23,265 nucleotides of DNA, taken from NCBI GenBank assembly GCA_036501425.1, contig DASYAI010000045.1, positions 1 to 23,265 of the forward strand. The letters run 5' to 3'. Positions 7,808 to 14,734 of this stretch are shown in pieces (positions within the stretch are counted from its first letter, which is position 1; every line of letters starts with the position of its first letter). This DNA is from DATKRB01 sp036501425. GTDB lineage: Bacteria > Actinomycetota > Acidimicrobiia > Acidimicrobiales > RAAP-2. The position numbers and the translations under genes are program-made. The notes below the pieces were generated by a model. It was not told the origin of the DNA, ran no database searches, and saw only the letters and a list, made by a program, of their open reading frames with translations.

Positions 7808-8067
7808 GCGCCTACGAGGTGCTCACCGCCGTCGTCATGGTGGGGGCCCTCGTCCCCGCGCTCGGCCTGGCCGCGTTCGGACGGCCAGTCGACCGTCTGA
7901 TCGGTCTCGAGCTCGCCAGCGCCTCGACCATCGTGGCAATGCTGCTGTTCATCCGAGCGTCGGGCGAGTCCTACGAGCTGATCGTCCCGCTGGTGCTCGT
8001 GGCGCTGTCCGTGGTGGGAACCCTGGTGTTCACGAGGCTCGTCGGGAGACCGCGCCGTGGCTCATGA
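7804..8067 (+). CDS. mrpF: Mrp-type Na+/H+ antiporter subunit F
   Basis: An 87-residue MnhF/MrpF protein starting at TTG 7804, inside the last codons of mrpE. It has three hydrophobic segments (about 3-22, 31-49 and 57-77), with GRPVDRLIGLELAS in the first loop; PVDRLIGLE is the family signature (R-V-x-A-L-D type). No ATG or GTG lies at a comparable place, and the TTGA overlap with mrpE supports this start. The last 11 nt overlap mrpG. Part of the membrane cation/proton antiporter. Confidence 0.88.
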   Translation: MSAYEVLTAVVMVGALVPALGLAAFGRPVDRLIGLELASASTIVAMLLFIRASGESYELIVPLVLVALSVVGTLVFTRLVGRPRRGS

Positions 8068-8362
8068 CATTGCGCTGGCGTTGAGCGGCCTCGGGGTCGG
8101 CGTCACGGTCCTCTCGTGCGTGGGTGCAGTGCTCATGCGGTCGAGCGTGTTCGACCGCATGCACTTCGTGACGCCGGTCACCTCCGTGGCCTGCCCGCTG
8201 GTGGCGATCGGTCTGTGCGTAGAGGAGGGCTGGGGGCTGACCGCGGCCCTTCTCCTCTTCATCGCCGGGCTGCTCTTCGTCGTGGGGCCGGTCCTCGAAG
8301 CAGCCATGGGCCGACTCGTCGGGCAGATCGAAGAGAAGATCCCTCCGTCGTCACCGGAATGA
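8057..8362 (+). CDS. mrpG: Mrp-type Na+/H+ antiporter subunit G
   Basis: A 101-residue MnhG/MrpG protein starting at GTG 8057. It has three membrane segments and the family signature GAVLMRSSVFDRMHF (equivalent to G.lGllR..D...R.Ha), followed by VTSVACPLVAIGLCV. The C-terminal tail is charged (EEKIPPSSPE). It overlaps mrpF by 11 nt, and its stop overlaps the next start (ATGA). Small Mrp subunits of this kind form part of the membrane scaffold of the antiporter. Confidence 0.9.
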   Translation: MAHDIALALSGLGVGVTVLSCVGAVLMRSSVFDRMHFVTPVTSVACPLVAIGLCVEEGWGLTAALLLFIAGLLFVVGPVLEAAMGRLVGQIEEKIPPSSPE

Positions 8363-8598
8363 TGATGGTCCTCATCGTCATCATGCTCTCGGTGGTCGGG
8401 CTGGCCGGGACGGCGGTCGTCCTGACTGGTGAGCCGCAGCGCCAGGCACTGATGCTGTCGGCATTCGGTGTGGCCAGCGGCCTGCTCTTCATGGTGCTGC
8501 AGGCGCCTGACGTGGCACTGAGCGAGATCGGCGTGGGCACCGCCATCGTCCCGCTGATGGTGATGCTCGCGGTGCGCAAGACGGAGCGACGGAATTGA
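8359..8598 (+). CDS. MbhD/DUF4040-like subunit (equivalent to a C-terminal segment of MrpA)
   Basis: A 79-residue membrane protein with three hydrophobic segments and the core FMVLQAPDVALSEIGVGTA, the signature of DUF4040/MbhD, which in ordinary Mrp operons is a segment near the C-terminus of the large MrpA subunit. Here it is a free-standing gene, as in archaeal membrane-bound hydrogenase (mbhD). ATG 8359 overlaps the mrpG stop (ATGA), and its own stop overlaps the next TTG (TTGA). Part of the proton/cation path of the antiporter. Confidence 0.85.
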   Translation: MMMVLIVIMLSVVGLAGTAVVLTGEPQRQALMLSAFGVASGLLFMVLQAPDVALSEIGVGTAIVPLMVMLAVRKTERRN

Positions 8599-9338
8599 GC
8601 CGGTCGGTGCGGACCGTCGTGTTCCTCGCCGGGGCCGCCGGGGTGGTGGTGCTCGCGGTCGTGGCCGCGTTGCACATCCCCGGCTTCGGGTCCACGTTCC
8701 ATCCGTACCGCACCGCGGCGGTCGAGGCGTCGGTCAAGCATGTGGCGGCCAACGTGGTCTCCAGCGTCAACTTCGACCAACGCGGCCTCGACACGTTGGG
8801 AGAGGAGTCGATCCTGCTGGCGTCGATCCTGGGCGCCGCCATCCTTCTGCGGCCGGCCAAGGACGAGACGGAGAAGCGGCCCCTGTCTGCTGGCCGGGTC
8901 CTCGAGTCCACACGGATGCTGGGCTACCTGATGATGCCGATCACGCTGGTCATCGGTCTCGACGTGATCGCCCACGGACATGTCACCCCGGGGGGAGGAT
9001 TTCAGGGCGGCGTCGTGGTCGGCACCGGCATCCACCTGCTGTACGTGGCCGGGAGCTACCCGGCGCTCGAGAAGGCCCGGCCGCTGCGGGCGGTGGAGTG
9101 GGGCGAGGCAATCGGGGCCGGTGCATTTGCCTCGCTCGGGGTGGCCGCCCTCGTGGCGTCGGGCGCCTTCCTGTCCAACGTGATCGGTACCGGCTCGTTC
9201 GGCCAACTCCTCTCCGCAGGCACCGTGCCGCTGCTGAACGGGGCGGTGGGGATAGAGGTGGCGTCGGGTACCGCAGTCCTGCTGGGCGCCTTCTTGAAGC
9301 AGGCGATCATGGTGAAAGGACCGGACGACTCGCGATGA
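8595..9338 (+). CDS. mrpB: MbhE-MrpB fusion subunit of the Mrp-type antiporter
   Basis: A 247-residue membrane protein starting at TTG 8595. Residues 1 to about 95 match MbhE, the very C-terminal piece of MrpA: HVAANVVSSVNFDQRGLDTL then GEESILLASILGA corresponds to N-V-V-x-x-I-L-V-D-F-R-G-x-D-T-L-G-E. Residues about 105-240 are an MnhB/MrpB domain with GHVTPGGGFQGGVVVGTG, the family's G-H-x-x-P-G-G-G-F-x-G-G motif. The two parts are separate genes (mbhE, mbhF) in archaeal MBH and belong to two proteins (MrpA, MrpB) in ordinary Mrp. It overlaps both neighbours by 4 nt. Role: membrane subunit of the cation/proton antiporter. Confidence 0.88.
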   Translation: MSRSVRTVVFLAGAAGVVVLAVVAALHIPGFGSTFHPYRTAAVEASVKHVAANVVSSVNFDQRGLDTLGEESILLASILGAAILLRPAKDETEKRPLSAGRVLESTRMLGYLMMPITLVIGLDVIAHGHVTPGGGFQGGVVVGTGIHLLYVAGSYPALEKARPLRAVEWGEAIGAGAFASLGVAALVASGAFLSNVIGTGSFGQLLSAGTVPLLNGAVGIEVASGTAVLLGAFLKQAIMVKGPDDSR

Positions 9339-9685
9339 GCTTCTACCCCTACCTGGTCGCGGTCTGGCTCCTCGTCGTCGGGGCTTTCGGCATCGTCCGA
9401 AGCCGCAACCTCATCCATGCCATCCTGTGCCTCTCCGTCTCGCAGTCGGGGACCTACGTCCTTCTCCTCGCGGTCGGCTACCAATGGCATGCCAAGCCGC
9501 CCGTGTTCGGTGAACCGGCCACCCATCCCACCGCCAAGGTTGTCGACCCGGTCGTGCAGGCCATGACGCTCACGGACATCGTGGTCTCCGCGACGGTGAC
9601 CGCGCTGCTCCTCGCCCTGGCGACGCAGATCCACAAGCGCCACGGCACTCTGGACCCTGACGAGCTGAGGCAGCTGAAGGGCTGA
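9335..9685 (+). CDS. mrpC: Mrp-type Na+/H+ antiporter subunit C (NuoK-like)
   Basis: A 116-residue MnhC/MrpC protein, related to NuoK. It has three membrane segments: the first about 5-22, the second after SRNLIHAILCLSVSQSGTYV, and the third, after a loop, in VVDPVVQAMTLTDIVVSATV, the family's D-P-x-P-Q-A-L-x-L-T-x-I-V-I motif. The C-terminal tail is charged. ATG 9335 overlaps the previous stop (ATGA), and mrpD follows after a single base. Confidence 0.9.
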   Translation: MSFYPYLVAVWLLVVGAFGIVRSRNLIHAILCLSVSQSGTYVLLLAVGYQWHAKPPVFGEPATHPTAKVVDPVVQAMTLTDIVVSATVTALLLALATQIHKRHGTLDPDELRQLKG

Positions 9686-9686
9686 C

Positions 9687-11486
9687 GTGGCCCCCCTCGC
9701 CGTAGCCGTCCCGATCATGGTGGCGGCTCTCATCATCATGGTCGACCGGCGCCTGCCGCGCCTGGCGATCGACCTCCTCGCCACCGCGGGTGCCCTCGCC
9801 GACGTGGTCTTCACCGCCCTGATCCTGCACCAGTCCGCGTCGGGCCGGGTCATCACCTGGTCGGCCGGATGGAAGCCGGTCCACGGCTTGAGCGTAGGCA
9901 TCGTCCTCGTCGACGACCCGATCGGGGCGGGGATCGCCCTGCTCGCGGCCGCCCTCGTGGTCCTGGCCCTGGTCTTCAGCTGGCACTACATCGAGTCGGA
10001 GGAAGGCCACTACCACTGCCTCATGCTCCTGTTCCTCGCCGGCATGGAGGGCTTCGCCCTCACTGGCGACATCTTCGACATGTTCGTCTTCTTCGAGCTC
10101 ATGGGTGCGGCGGCCTATGCCTTGACCGGAATGAAGATCGAGGACCCGACTTCGGTCCAGGGCGGGATGAACTTCGGCATCATCAACAGCCTGGGGGCCT
10201 ATATCGCGCTCATGGGCGTCGGTCTCCTCTACGCCAAGACCGGGCAGCTGGGCCTCCCCCAGCTGGGCCGGGCGCTGGCCCACCAGCCCCGCAGCGAGTT
10301 GCTCGTCGCCGCCTTCGTCATGCTGATGGCCGGGTTCTTGGTAAAGGGCGCGATGGCGCCGTTCCACTTCTGGTTGGCCGATGCCCATGCCGTGGCCCCG
10401 TCACCGGTGTGCGTCCTGTTTTCGGGGGTGATGGTCCCACTCGGCGTGTACGGCGCCTTCCGGGTCTACTGGGCCGCCTTCCCAACGGCCATCGCCCGGC
10501 CCGACGTCAGCCGGGCGTTCCTGGCACTCGGCGTGGTCACTGCGGTGGTCGGGGCGGTGATGTGCCTCGAGCAGCGGAACTTCAAGCGCCTGCTCGCCTA
10601 CTCGACCATCGCCCACGTGGGGCTCTTCATCGTCGCCCTGGGCCTGCTGACTTCGGAGGGGGTTGCCGGGGCCGCGATCTACATCGTCAGCCACGCCGGC
10701 GTGAAGGCGGCGCTCTTCCTGATGGCCGGTGTGCTCCTGGCTCGCTACGGGACGGTCGACGAGGCGGAGCTCCACGGCCGGTGCGGCGACGCGGGCCTGC
10801 TTCGCTGGCTGATGCCCGTCGGCGGGCTGGCGCTGGCCTGCCTGCCGCCGTTCGGCACCGCGCTCGGCAAGGAGATCAGCGAGGACGCCGGGTCGGCGGC
10901 CGGGTACCTGTGGGTGCCGGCCTTGTTCGTCGCCGTGTCCGCCTGCACCGGCGGCGCGGTGCTCCGGGTCGCCGGTCGGATGCTGTTCGGGCTCGGACCG
11001 CCGCCCGAGGAGGGCGCCGGTCAGACCTCCGGAGACGAGGAGCGCGAGGGCGAGCCCCTCCGCCGCATTCCGGCCACGATGGCCGTACCGATCCTGACGC
11101 TGCTGGGCGGCGCGCTGGCGGTCGGGATCCTTCCCGGCGTTCATGCCGCGGCGGAGAATGCCGCCCGCATCTTCGTGGACTCCGGCGGGTACCGCAACCA
11201 GGCACTGTTCGGTACGGCGGCTCGCCTGCCGGCTGTTCACGAAGGTGGATGGTCCTTGAGCGGCGTCCTGCTCGGGCTCCTCTCTGCCGGCCTGGCACTG
11301 GGGGTGGCGGCGGTTGGCATCTGGAGCAGGCCGATCACCCACCACTTTCCACGGTTGCTGGACTGGGGCCGGCGACCGCTCTCGGTCCTGCGAGAGCTCC
11401 ACTCCGGCCACGTCGGCGACTACGTGGCCTGGCTCATGCTCGGGCTCGCCGCGCTCGGCGGTCTCCTGAGCTTGCCGGCCCGGTAA
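9687..11486 (+). CDS. mrpD: Mrp-type Na+/H+ antiporter subunit D (proton-translocating, NuoN/NuoL-like)
   Basis: A 599-residue polytopic membrane protein of the proton-translocating ND2/ND5/MrpD family. Channel residues are in place: the TM5 Glu in IFDMFVFFELM (E137) and the TM7 Lys in GFLVKGAMAPFHFWL (K220), then DAHAVAPSPV, and a further conserved block (KRLLAYSTIAHVG, SHAGVKAALFL) with Lys and His. A hydrophilic insert rich in Glu and Arg lies near residues 430-460, and extra C-terminal membrane segments follow. It starts at GTG 9687, one base after the mrpC stop, and is the last gene of the operon. It appears to be the only antiporter-like subunit encoded here, because the NuoL-like part of MrpA is absent. 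Confidence 0.92.
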   Translation: MAPLAVAVPIMVAALIIMVDRRLPRLAIDLLATAGALADVVFTALILHQSASGRVITWSAGWKPVHGLSVGIVLVDDPIGAGIALLAAALVVLALVFSWHYIESEEGHYHCLMLLFLAGMEGFALTGDIFDMFVFFELMGAAAYALTGMKIEDPTSVQGGMNFGIINSLGAYIALMGVGLLYAKTGQLGLPQLGRALAHQPRSELLVAAFVMLMAGFLVKGAMAPFHFWLADAHAVAPSPVCVLFSGVMVPLGVYGAFRVYWAAFPTAIARPDVSRAFLALGVVTAVVGAVMCLEQRNFKRLLAYSTIAHVGLFIVALGLLTSEGVAGAAIYIVSHAGVKAALFLMAGVLLARYGTVDEAELHGRCGDAGLLRWLMPVGGLALACLPPFGTALGKEISEDAGSAAGYLWVPALFVAVSACTGGAVLRVAGRMLFGLGPPPEEGAGQTSGDEEREGEPLRRIPATMAVPILTLLGGALAVGILPGVHAAAENAARIFVDSGGYRNQALFGTAARLPAVHEGGWSLSGVLLGLLSAGLALGVAAVGIWSRPITHHFPRLLDWGRRPLSVLRELHSGHVGDYVAWLMLGLAALGGLLSLPAR

Positions 11487-11553
11487 TCCCCCCGGGCCTC
11501 GCCGTGCTGCCCCTCGTCACGGCGCCGGCACTTCCAGCTCCGCCGCCGCCGCC

Positions 11554-11574
11554 GCCGACCGCGCTGCGGTCGGC
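11554..11574 (+). terminator. Strong hairpin after the mrp operon
   Basis: A 9-bp perfect stem, GCCGACCGC and GCGGTCGGC, closing on a 3-nt GCT loop, 68 nt after the mrpD stop and directly behind a run of five GCC triplets. There is no T-run. Probably the operon terminator. Confidence 0.5.
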
Positions 11575-11593
11575 CTGCGAGCGGCCCGGGCCG

Positions 11594-11619
11594 GTGTAGC
11601 GGGCCGAGGGGAAGGGTAT
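11594..11619 (+). promoter_or_regulatory. SigB/SigF-like promoter candidate for the holin-like gene
   Basis: GTGT at 11594-11597, a 16-nt spacer and GGGTAT at 11614-11619 (an exact -10 element for stress sigma factors). The expected transcription start at about 11626 lies next to the GTG at 11629, so the mRNA may be leaderless or nearly so. Confidence 0.35.
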
Positions 11620-11628
11620 GGCTGCGCT

Positions 11629-11985
11629 GTGGCCAACACGGCGAAGCAAGACGGCGAGGACGACTTCGCCGATGCTCTCCACGACTTCGAGACGCAGGCG
11701 AGGAACCTCGTCCGCAAGGAAGTAGACGTCGCCCGGCGAGAGCTTCTGGAACGGATCAAGCCGAGCGCTCCGGGGGTCGGGCTCATCGCCGCCGCCGCGG
11801 TGTGCAGCGTCTTCTGCGGTGCAGCCTCCTACCGCCTCACCCTGCGAATCCTCGAGCGGTGGCTCAATCCGGGTACCGCGGCATTCCTGGCGGCCGTTGG
11901 GTATGGATCCGCCGGCGCCCGCATGGCACTGATCGGCATTCGGGCGTTGCAGGAGGCGCACCCGGCGCGCTCCGACGAGAGATAG
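11629..11985 (+). CDS. Small membrane protein of the holin superfamily III / DUF1469 type
   Basis: 118 residues. An acidic and basic N-terminal helix (about 10-45, ending LVRKEVDVARRELLERIK) resembles the amphipathic region of actinomycete phage_holin_3_6/DUF1469 proteins, where LxRxExxLAxxE is usual. Two hydrophobic segments follow (about 49-68 and 81-105) with a short turn, LERWLNPGTAAF. These proteins are not real phage holins; they are small envelope proteins of unknown role. The GTG start is the only reasonable one in this frame and may be used on a leaderless message. It stands alone between the mrp terminator and the convergent mscR gene. Confidence 0.6.
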   Translation: MANTAKQDGEDDFADALHDFETQARNLVRKEVDVARRELLERIKPSAPGVGLIAAAAVCSVFCGAASYRLTLRILERWLNPGTAAFLAAVGYGSAGARMALIGIRALQEAHPARSDER

Positions 11986-11989
11986 CCCC

Positions 11990-12006
11990 GGGCGGCGTCA
12001 CCGCCC
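11990..12006. terminator. Weak hairpin between convergent genes
   Basis: GGGCGG-CGTCA-CCGCCC, a 6-bp stem in the 25-bp space between the ends of the holin-like gene and mscR. It could serve both strands; no T-run is present. Confidence 0.35.
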
Positions 12007-12010
12007 CCGA

Positions 12011-13093
12011 TCAGAGGACCACGACTGAACGCAGGACCTCGCCCCGCTGCATCCGCCCGAAGGCGCCCTCCACGTCGTGCAGGGAGACCGTCTCCGAGAT
12101 GAAGCGGTCGAGGTCGAAGCGTCCCTGCAGGTACAAGTCGATCAGCATCGGGAAATCTCGCTCTGGCAGGCAGTCGCCGTACCAACTCGGCTTGAGCCGA
12201 CCGCCCCGGCCGAAGAAGTCGATCATGGGCAACGAGATCTGCATCTCCGGCGTCGGTACCCCCACCTGGACGAGTGTTCCTGCCAGATCACGGGCGTAGA
12301 ACGCCTGTTCCATGACCGCGGGATGGCCGACCGCCTCGATGCAGACGTCGGCACCGTAACCGCCCGTCAGGTCCCGCACCGTCCGGACCACGTCGTCCCT
12401 CGACGCGTCGATCGAATGGGTGGCGCCGAACTCGGTCGCCAGGTCGAGCTTTTTGGGGTCGAGGTCGATGGCGATGATCGTCGAGGCACCAGCTTGGCGG
12501 GACCCCGCCACCGCCGCGCAGCCCACACCCCCACAGCCGAACACGGCGACCGAATCGCCCGGGCCGACGCCACCGGTGTACATGGCCGCCCCGAAGCCGG
12601 CCATGACGCCGCACCCGAGCAGCCCGGCCGCGGCCGGCTTGGCCGCCCGATCGACCTTGGTGCACTGGCCGGCAGCCACCAGCGTCTTTTCGGCGAACGC
12701 GCCGATGCCCAGGGCGGGGGACAGCGGCGTGCCAGCCACCGTCATCTTCTGGGACGCGTTGTGGGTGGCGAAGCAGTACCAAGGACGGCCCCGCCGGCAA
12801 GCCCGACACTCCCCGCATACGGCGCGCCAGTTGAGAACCACAAAATCACCCGGGACCACCGACGTCACCCCCGGCCCGACCTGCTCCACGGTACCGGCTG
12901 CTTCGTGACCCAGGAGGAAGGGGAACTCGTCACTGATGCCACCCTCCCGGTAGTGCAGGTCGGTGTGGCAGACGCCGCAGGCCTGAACCCGCACTACCAC
13001 CTCGCCCGCTCCGGGGTCGGGGACCACGATCGTCTCCAACGAAACCGGTTCACCCCGGGCCAGTGCGACCACACCACGGACCTCAGAGGGCAC
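12011..13093 (-). CDS. mscR: S-(hydroxymethyl)mycothiol dehydrogenase / S-nitrosomycothiol reductase
   Basis: A 360-residue zinc-dependent medium-chain dehydrogenase. It oxidises S-(hydroxymethyl)mycothiol, the adduct of formaldehyde and mycothiol, and in mycobacteria also reduces S-nitrosomycothiol, so it protects against formaldehyde and nitric oxide. Sequence marks are the catalytic zinc ligands C42 (ACGVCHTD), H63-E64 (LLGHEAAG) and C161 (GLLGCGVMAG), structural zinc C93, C96, C99 and C107, and a Rossmann GCGGVG at 186-191. Blocks such as VPDPGAGE, NWRAVCGECRACRRGRP, YARDLAGTLVQVGVPTP and SSWYGDCLPE-like KPSWYGDCLPERDFP match what I know of mycobacterial MscR. GTG 13093 gives the family N-terminus (VRGVVALARGEPV). 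Its ribosome binding site lies in a hairpin. It implies that the host makes mycothiol. Confidence 0.93.
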   Translation of the reverse strand: MPSEVRGVVALARGEPVSLETIVVPDPGAGEVVVRVQACGVCHTDLHYREGGISDEFPFLLGHEAAGTVEQVGPGVTSVVPGDFVVLNWRAVCGECRACRRGRPWYCFATHNASQKMTVAGTPLSPALGIGAFAEKTLVAAGQCTKVDRAAKPAAAGLLGCGVMAGFGAAMYTGGVGPGDSVAVFGCGGVGCAAVAGSRQAGASTIIAIDLDPKKLDLATEFGATHSIDASRDDVVRTVRDLTGGYGADVCIEAVGHPAVMEQAFYARDLAGTLVQVGVPTPEMQISLPMIDFFGRGGRLKPSWYGDCLPERDFPMLIDLYLQGRFDLDRFISETVSLHDVEGAFGRMQRGEVLRSVVVL

Positions 13094-13099
13094 GGCGCT

Positions 13100-13120
13100 C
13101 CCCTCGCCAGCGAGGGGGAG
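13100..13120 (-). promoter_or_regulatory. Hairpin sequestering the mscR ribosome binding site
   Basis: On the minus strand the leader reads CTCCCCCTCG-CTGG-CGAGGGGAG followed by CGCC and the GTG start. The arms form a 9-bp GC stem with one bulged C and a 4-nt loop. The 3-prime arm is the Shine-Dalgarno sequence (AGGGGAG) itself, so the closed form should block ribosome access. Confidence 0.5.
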
Positions 13121-13390
13121 ACCATCGGCCCGTCCCCGCGAGGTCGGTACCCAGCGTCATGATCGGCACCTCCCCATGCTGCCATGGCTCGGGAGCGAAG
13201 GTTGCGTGGGTCCGAACCCGTCGGCCGTTGGCCGATCCCGAACGCCAATTGCAGCTGGCGATGCTCGATGTCCTCCCGCTCGTCGGGCAGTCGTCCGAGG
13301 CGTAGATATCGACCCTGAAGACCGCCGGCGCCGATCGGCGTAGCTCGTCGTGGCTGCTCAGGCGGAGATATCCGGAAATCGCCCGGCATT

Positions 13391-13415
13391 GTTAGAGATG
13401 GTCGGCATCGGGTAA
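13391..13415 (+). promoter_or_regulatory. SigB/SigF-like promoter candidate for the ferritin-like pair
   Basis: GTTA at 13391-13394, a 15-nt spacer and GGGTAA at 13410-13415 resemble GTTT-N14-16-GGGTAT. The predicted start of transcription, about 13422, leaves a leader of about 50 nt before ATG 13472. Confidence 0.4.
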
Positions 13416-13471
13416 GCGATGCGTCGGTCGGGCCCACGATCGCAGCCCGAATCCCCCAGACGGAGGTCGCC

Positions 13472-14683
13472 ATGAATCCCATGGAAGAAGCCGGTATCCC
13501 GGTCGAGGAGCAGATCCGCAACTGGTCTGAGCTCAACACGCAGCCCTACGACAAGGCTTCAGTCGATCCGTACACGCGGACGCGGGTCATTCTCATGAAC
13601 GGCATCGAAGTCGAATCCGTGATGTTCTCGCACCAGTTCGCCCGGCACACCGACCAGATGGAGCTGAAGCGTGCCCTTGCGATGAACCGCCGGGTCGACG
13701 CCCAGCAGCAAAAGGCGGTGAACAACCTGAACCCAGGTGACCAGACGCCGCTCGAGACGACCATCGGCTACGAGCAGGTGGCCGTCGACCTCACCTCGTG
13801 GCTCGCCCGCAACGAGAAGGATCCGATGCTGAAGCAGGCACTGGACTTCGCTCTCCTCGAGGACTTCGACCATCTCTACCGTTACGCCAACCTCTACGAC
13901 CTGCTCGACGGAAAGGACGCGAGTGCCCTGACCGACCACCTGACGGAGATCACGCCCGGCCGACCCAGCGCTGTCCAGCACCGCCACCCCTACGACGAGG
14001 TACGCGGGCACTACGACACCCACACCGTGGATCCCCTCTCGCGGCTCCACGTCATGACGATCGTGGCGGCCGAGCAGCAGACGATGAACTTCTACATGAA
14101 CCACGGCACCGACTGGATCGAGCCGATCGCGCGCGGTCTGTACGGAGAGATCGCCATGGTGGAGGAGCAGCACGTGAGCCATTACGAGTCGCTGCTCGAC
14201 CCCCTCGACACGTGGCTCCGGATGTGGGTGTTCCACGAGTACAACGAGGTCTACCTGTACTGGTCCATGCTCCAGAACGAGTCGGACCGCCGGATCGGCC
14301 AACTCTGGGAGCTGCATCTCCAGATGGAGATCGGCCAGCTGCACGCCGCATGCGACCTGCTGCGACGCTTCGAGGGCGTGGATCCCGAGGAGATCCTCCC
14401 CGTGAGCCTTCCCGACACGCCGGTCACGTTCGAGCCCAACAAGGCGTACGTCCGCGACATCCTGGCCAACCAGATCGATCTCCGGACCGACGGATCCGCC
14501 TACGTCCCGGTGGACCAGCTACCGAGCGATCACCGGTACTTCGGGTTCCAAAGGAGGGTCAACGCCGGAGGATCGCCCATGGACCTGGTCGTCGAGGAGA
14601 ACGTCAGAAGGAACGGCGGCGAGCGGCGCGACGAGACCGACGGACCGAATCCGATCTCGTCGCTGGCCCCCCACGCCGCCTGA
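13472..14683 (+). CDS. Ferritin-like di-iron protein, large (403 aa), uncharacterised
   Basis: A soluble, helix-rich protein with no signal peptide. Four putative ligand helices are in ferritin order: E101 (TIGYEQVAVDL), E130/D131 with H134 (LLEDFDHLYRY), E201 (VAAEQQTMNFY) and E231-x-x-H234 (MVEEQHVSHYE). This gives a Glu, (E/D)xxH, Glu, ExxH pattern typical of a carboxylate-bridged di-iron site. Two further helices (FHEYNEVYLYWSML at about 254-267; LWELHLQMEIGQLHAA at about 278-293) are also rich in Glu and His and may form another half-site. The C-terminal 100 residues are more polar, ending in a charged, probably disordered tail. ATG 13472 is preceded by GGAGG at 7 nt. It lies 51 bp ahead of a second ferritin-like gene, with no terminator between. 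The biochemical role is unknown: oxidase, peroxide scavenger or iron handling are possible. Confidence 0.75.
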   Translation: MNPMEEAGIPVEEQIRNWSELNTQPYDKASVDPYTRTRVILMNGIEVESVMFSHQFARHTDQMELKRALAMNRRVDAQQQKAVNNLNPGDQTPLETTIGYEQVAVDLTSWLARNEKDPMLKQALDFALLEDFDHLYRYANLYDLLDGKDASALTDHLTEITPGRPSAVQHRHPYDEVRGHYDTHTVDPLSRLHVMTIVAAEQQTMNFYMNHGTDWIEPIARGLYGEIAMVEEQHVSHYESLLDPLDTWLRMWVFHEYNEVYLYWSMLQNESDRRIGQLWELHLQMEIGQLHAACDLLRRFEGVDPEEILPVSLPDTPVTFEPNKAYVRDILANQIDLRTDGSAYVPVDQLPSDHRYFGFQRRVNAGGSPMDLVVEENVRRNGGERRDETDGPNPISSLAPHAA

Positions 14684-14734
14684 GCGAACTACCGGTTCCA
14701 ATGAACCACCGACTCTCATGACGAAAGGTAACCA

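Larger units (their letters stand above)
13094..13471. other. Divergent intergenic region between mscR and the ferritin-like genes
   Basis: 378 bp with no convincing gene. It holds the hairpin that covers the mscR ribosome binding site (13100-13120) and a stress-type promoter candidate (13391-13415) for the ferritin-like gene. The part from 13310 to 13420 is visibly less GC-rich (GATATCCGGAAATC, CATTGTTAGAG) than its surroundings, as expected of a promoter region. Confidence 0.6.

Noticed and set aside
10401..11411. Minus-strand open frame of 336 codons inside mrpD
   Set aside because: It lies fully within a well-supported MrpD coding frame and has no protein-like features.
7352..11486. Membrane-bound hydrogenase operon
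   Set aside because: The membrane module matches, but no hydrogenase large or small subunit or Ni-Fe/Fe-S motif is present before or after it.
11629..11985. Phage holin / prophage remnant
   Set aside because: No other phage gene is nearby. The DUF1469/holin-III-like family is a normal actinomycete chromosomal protein.
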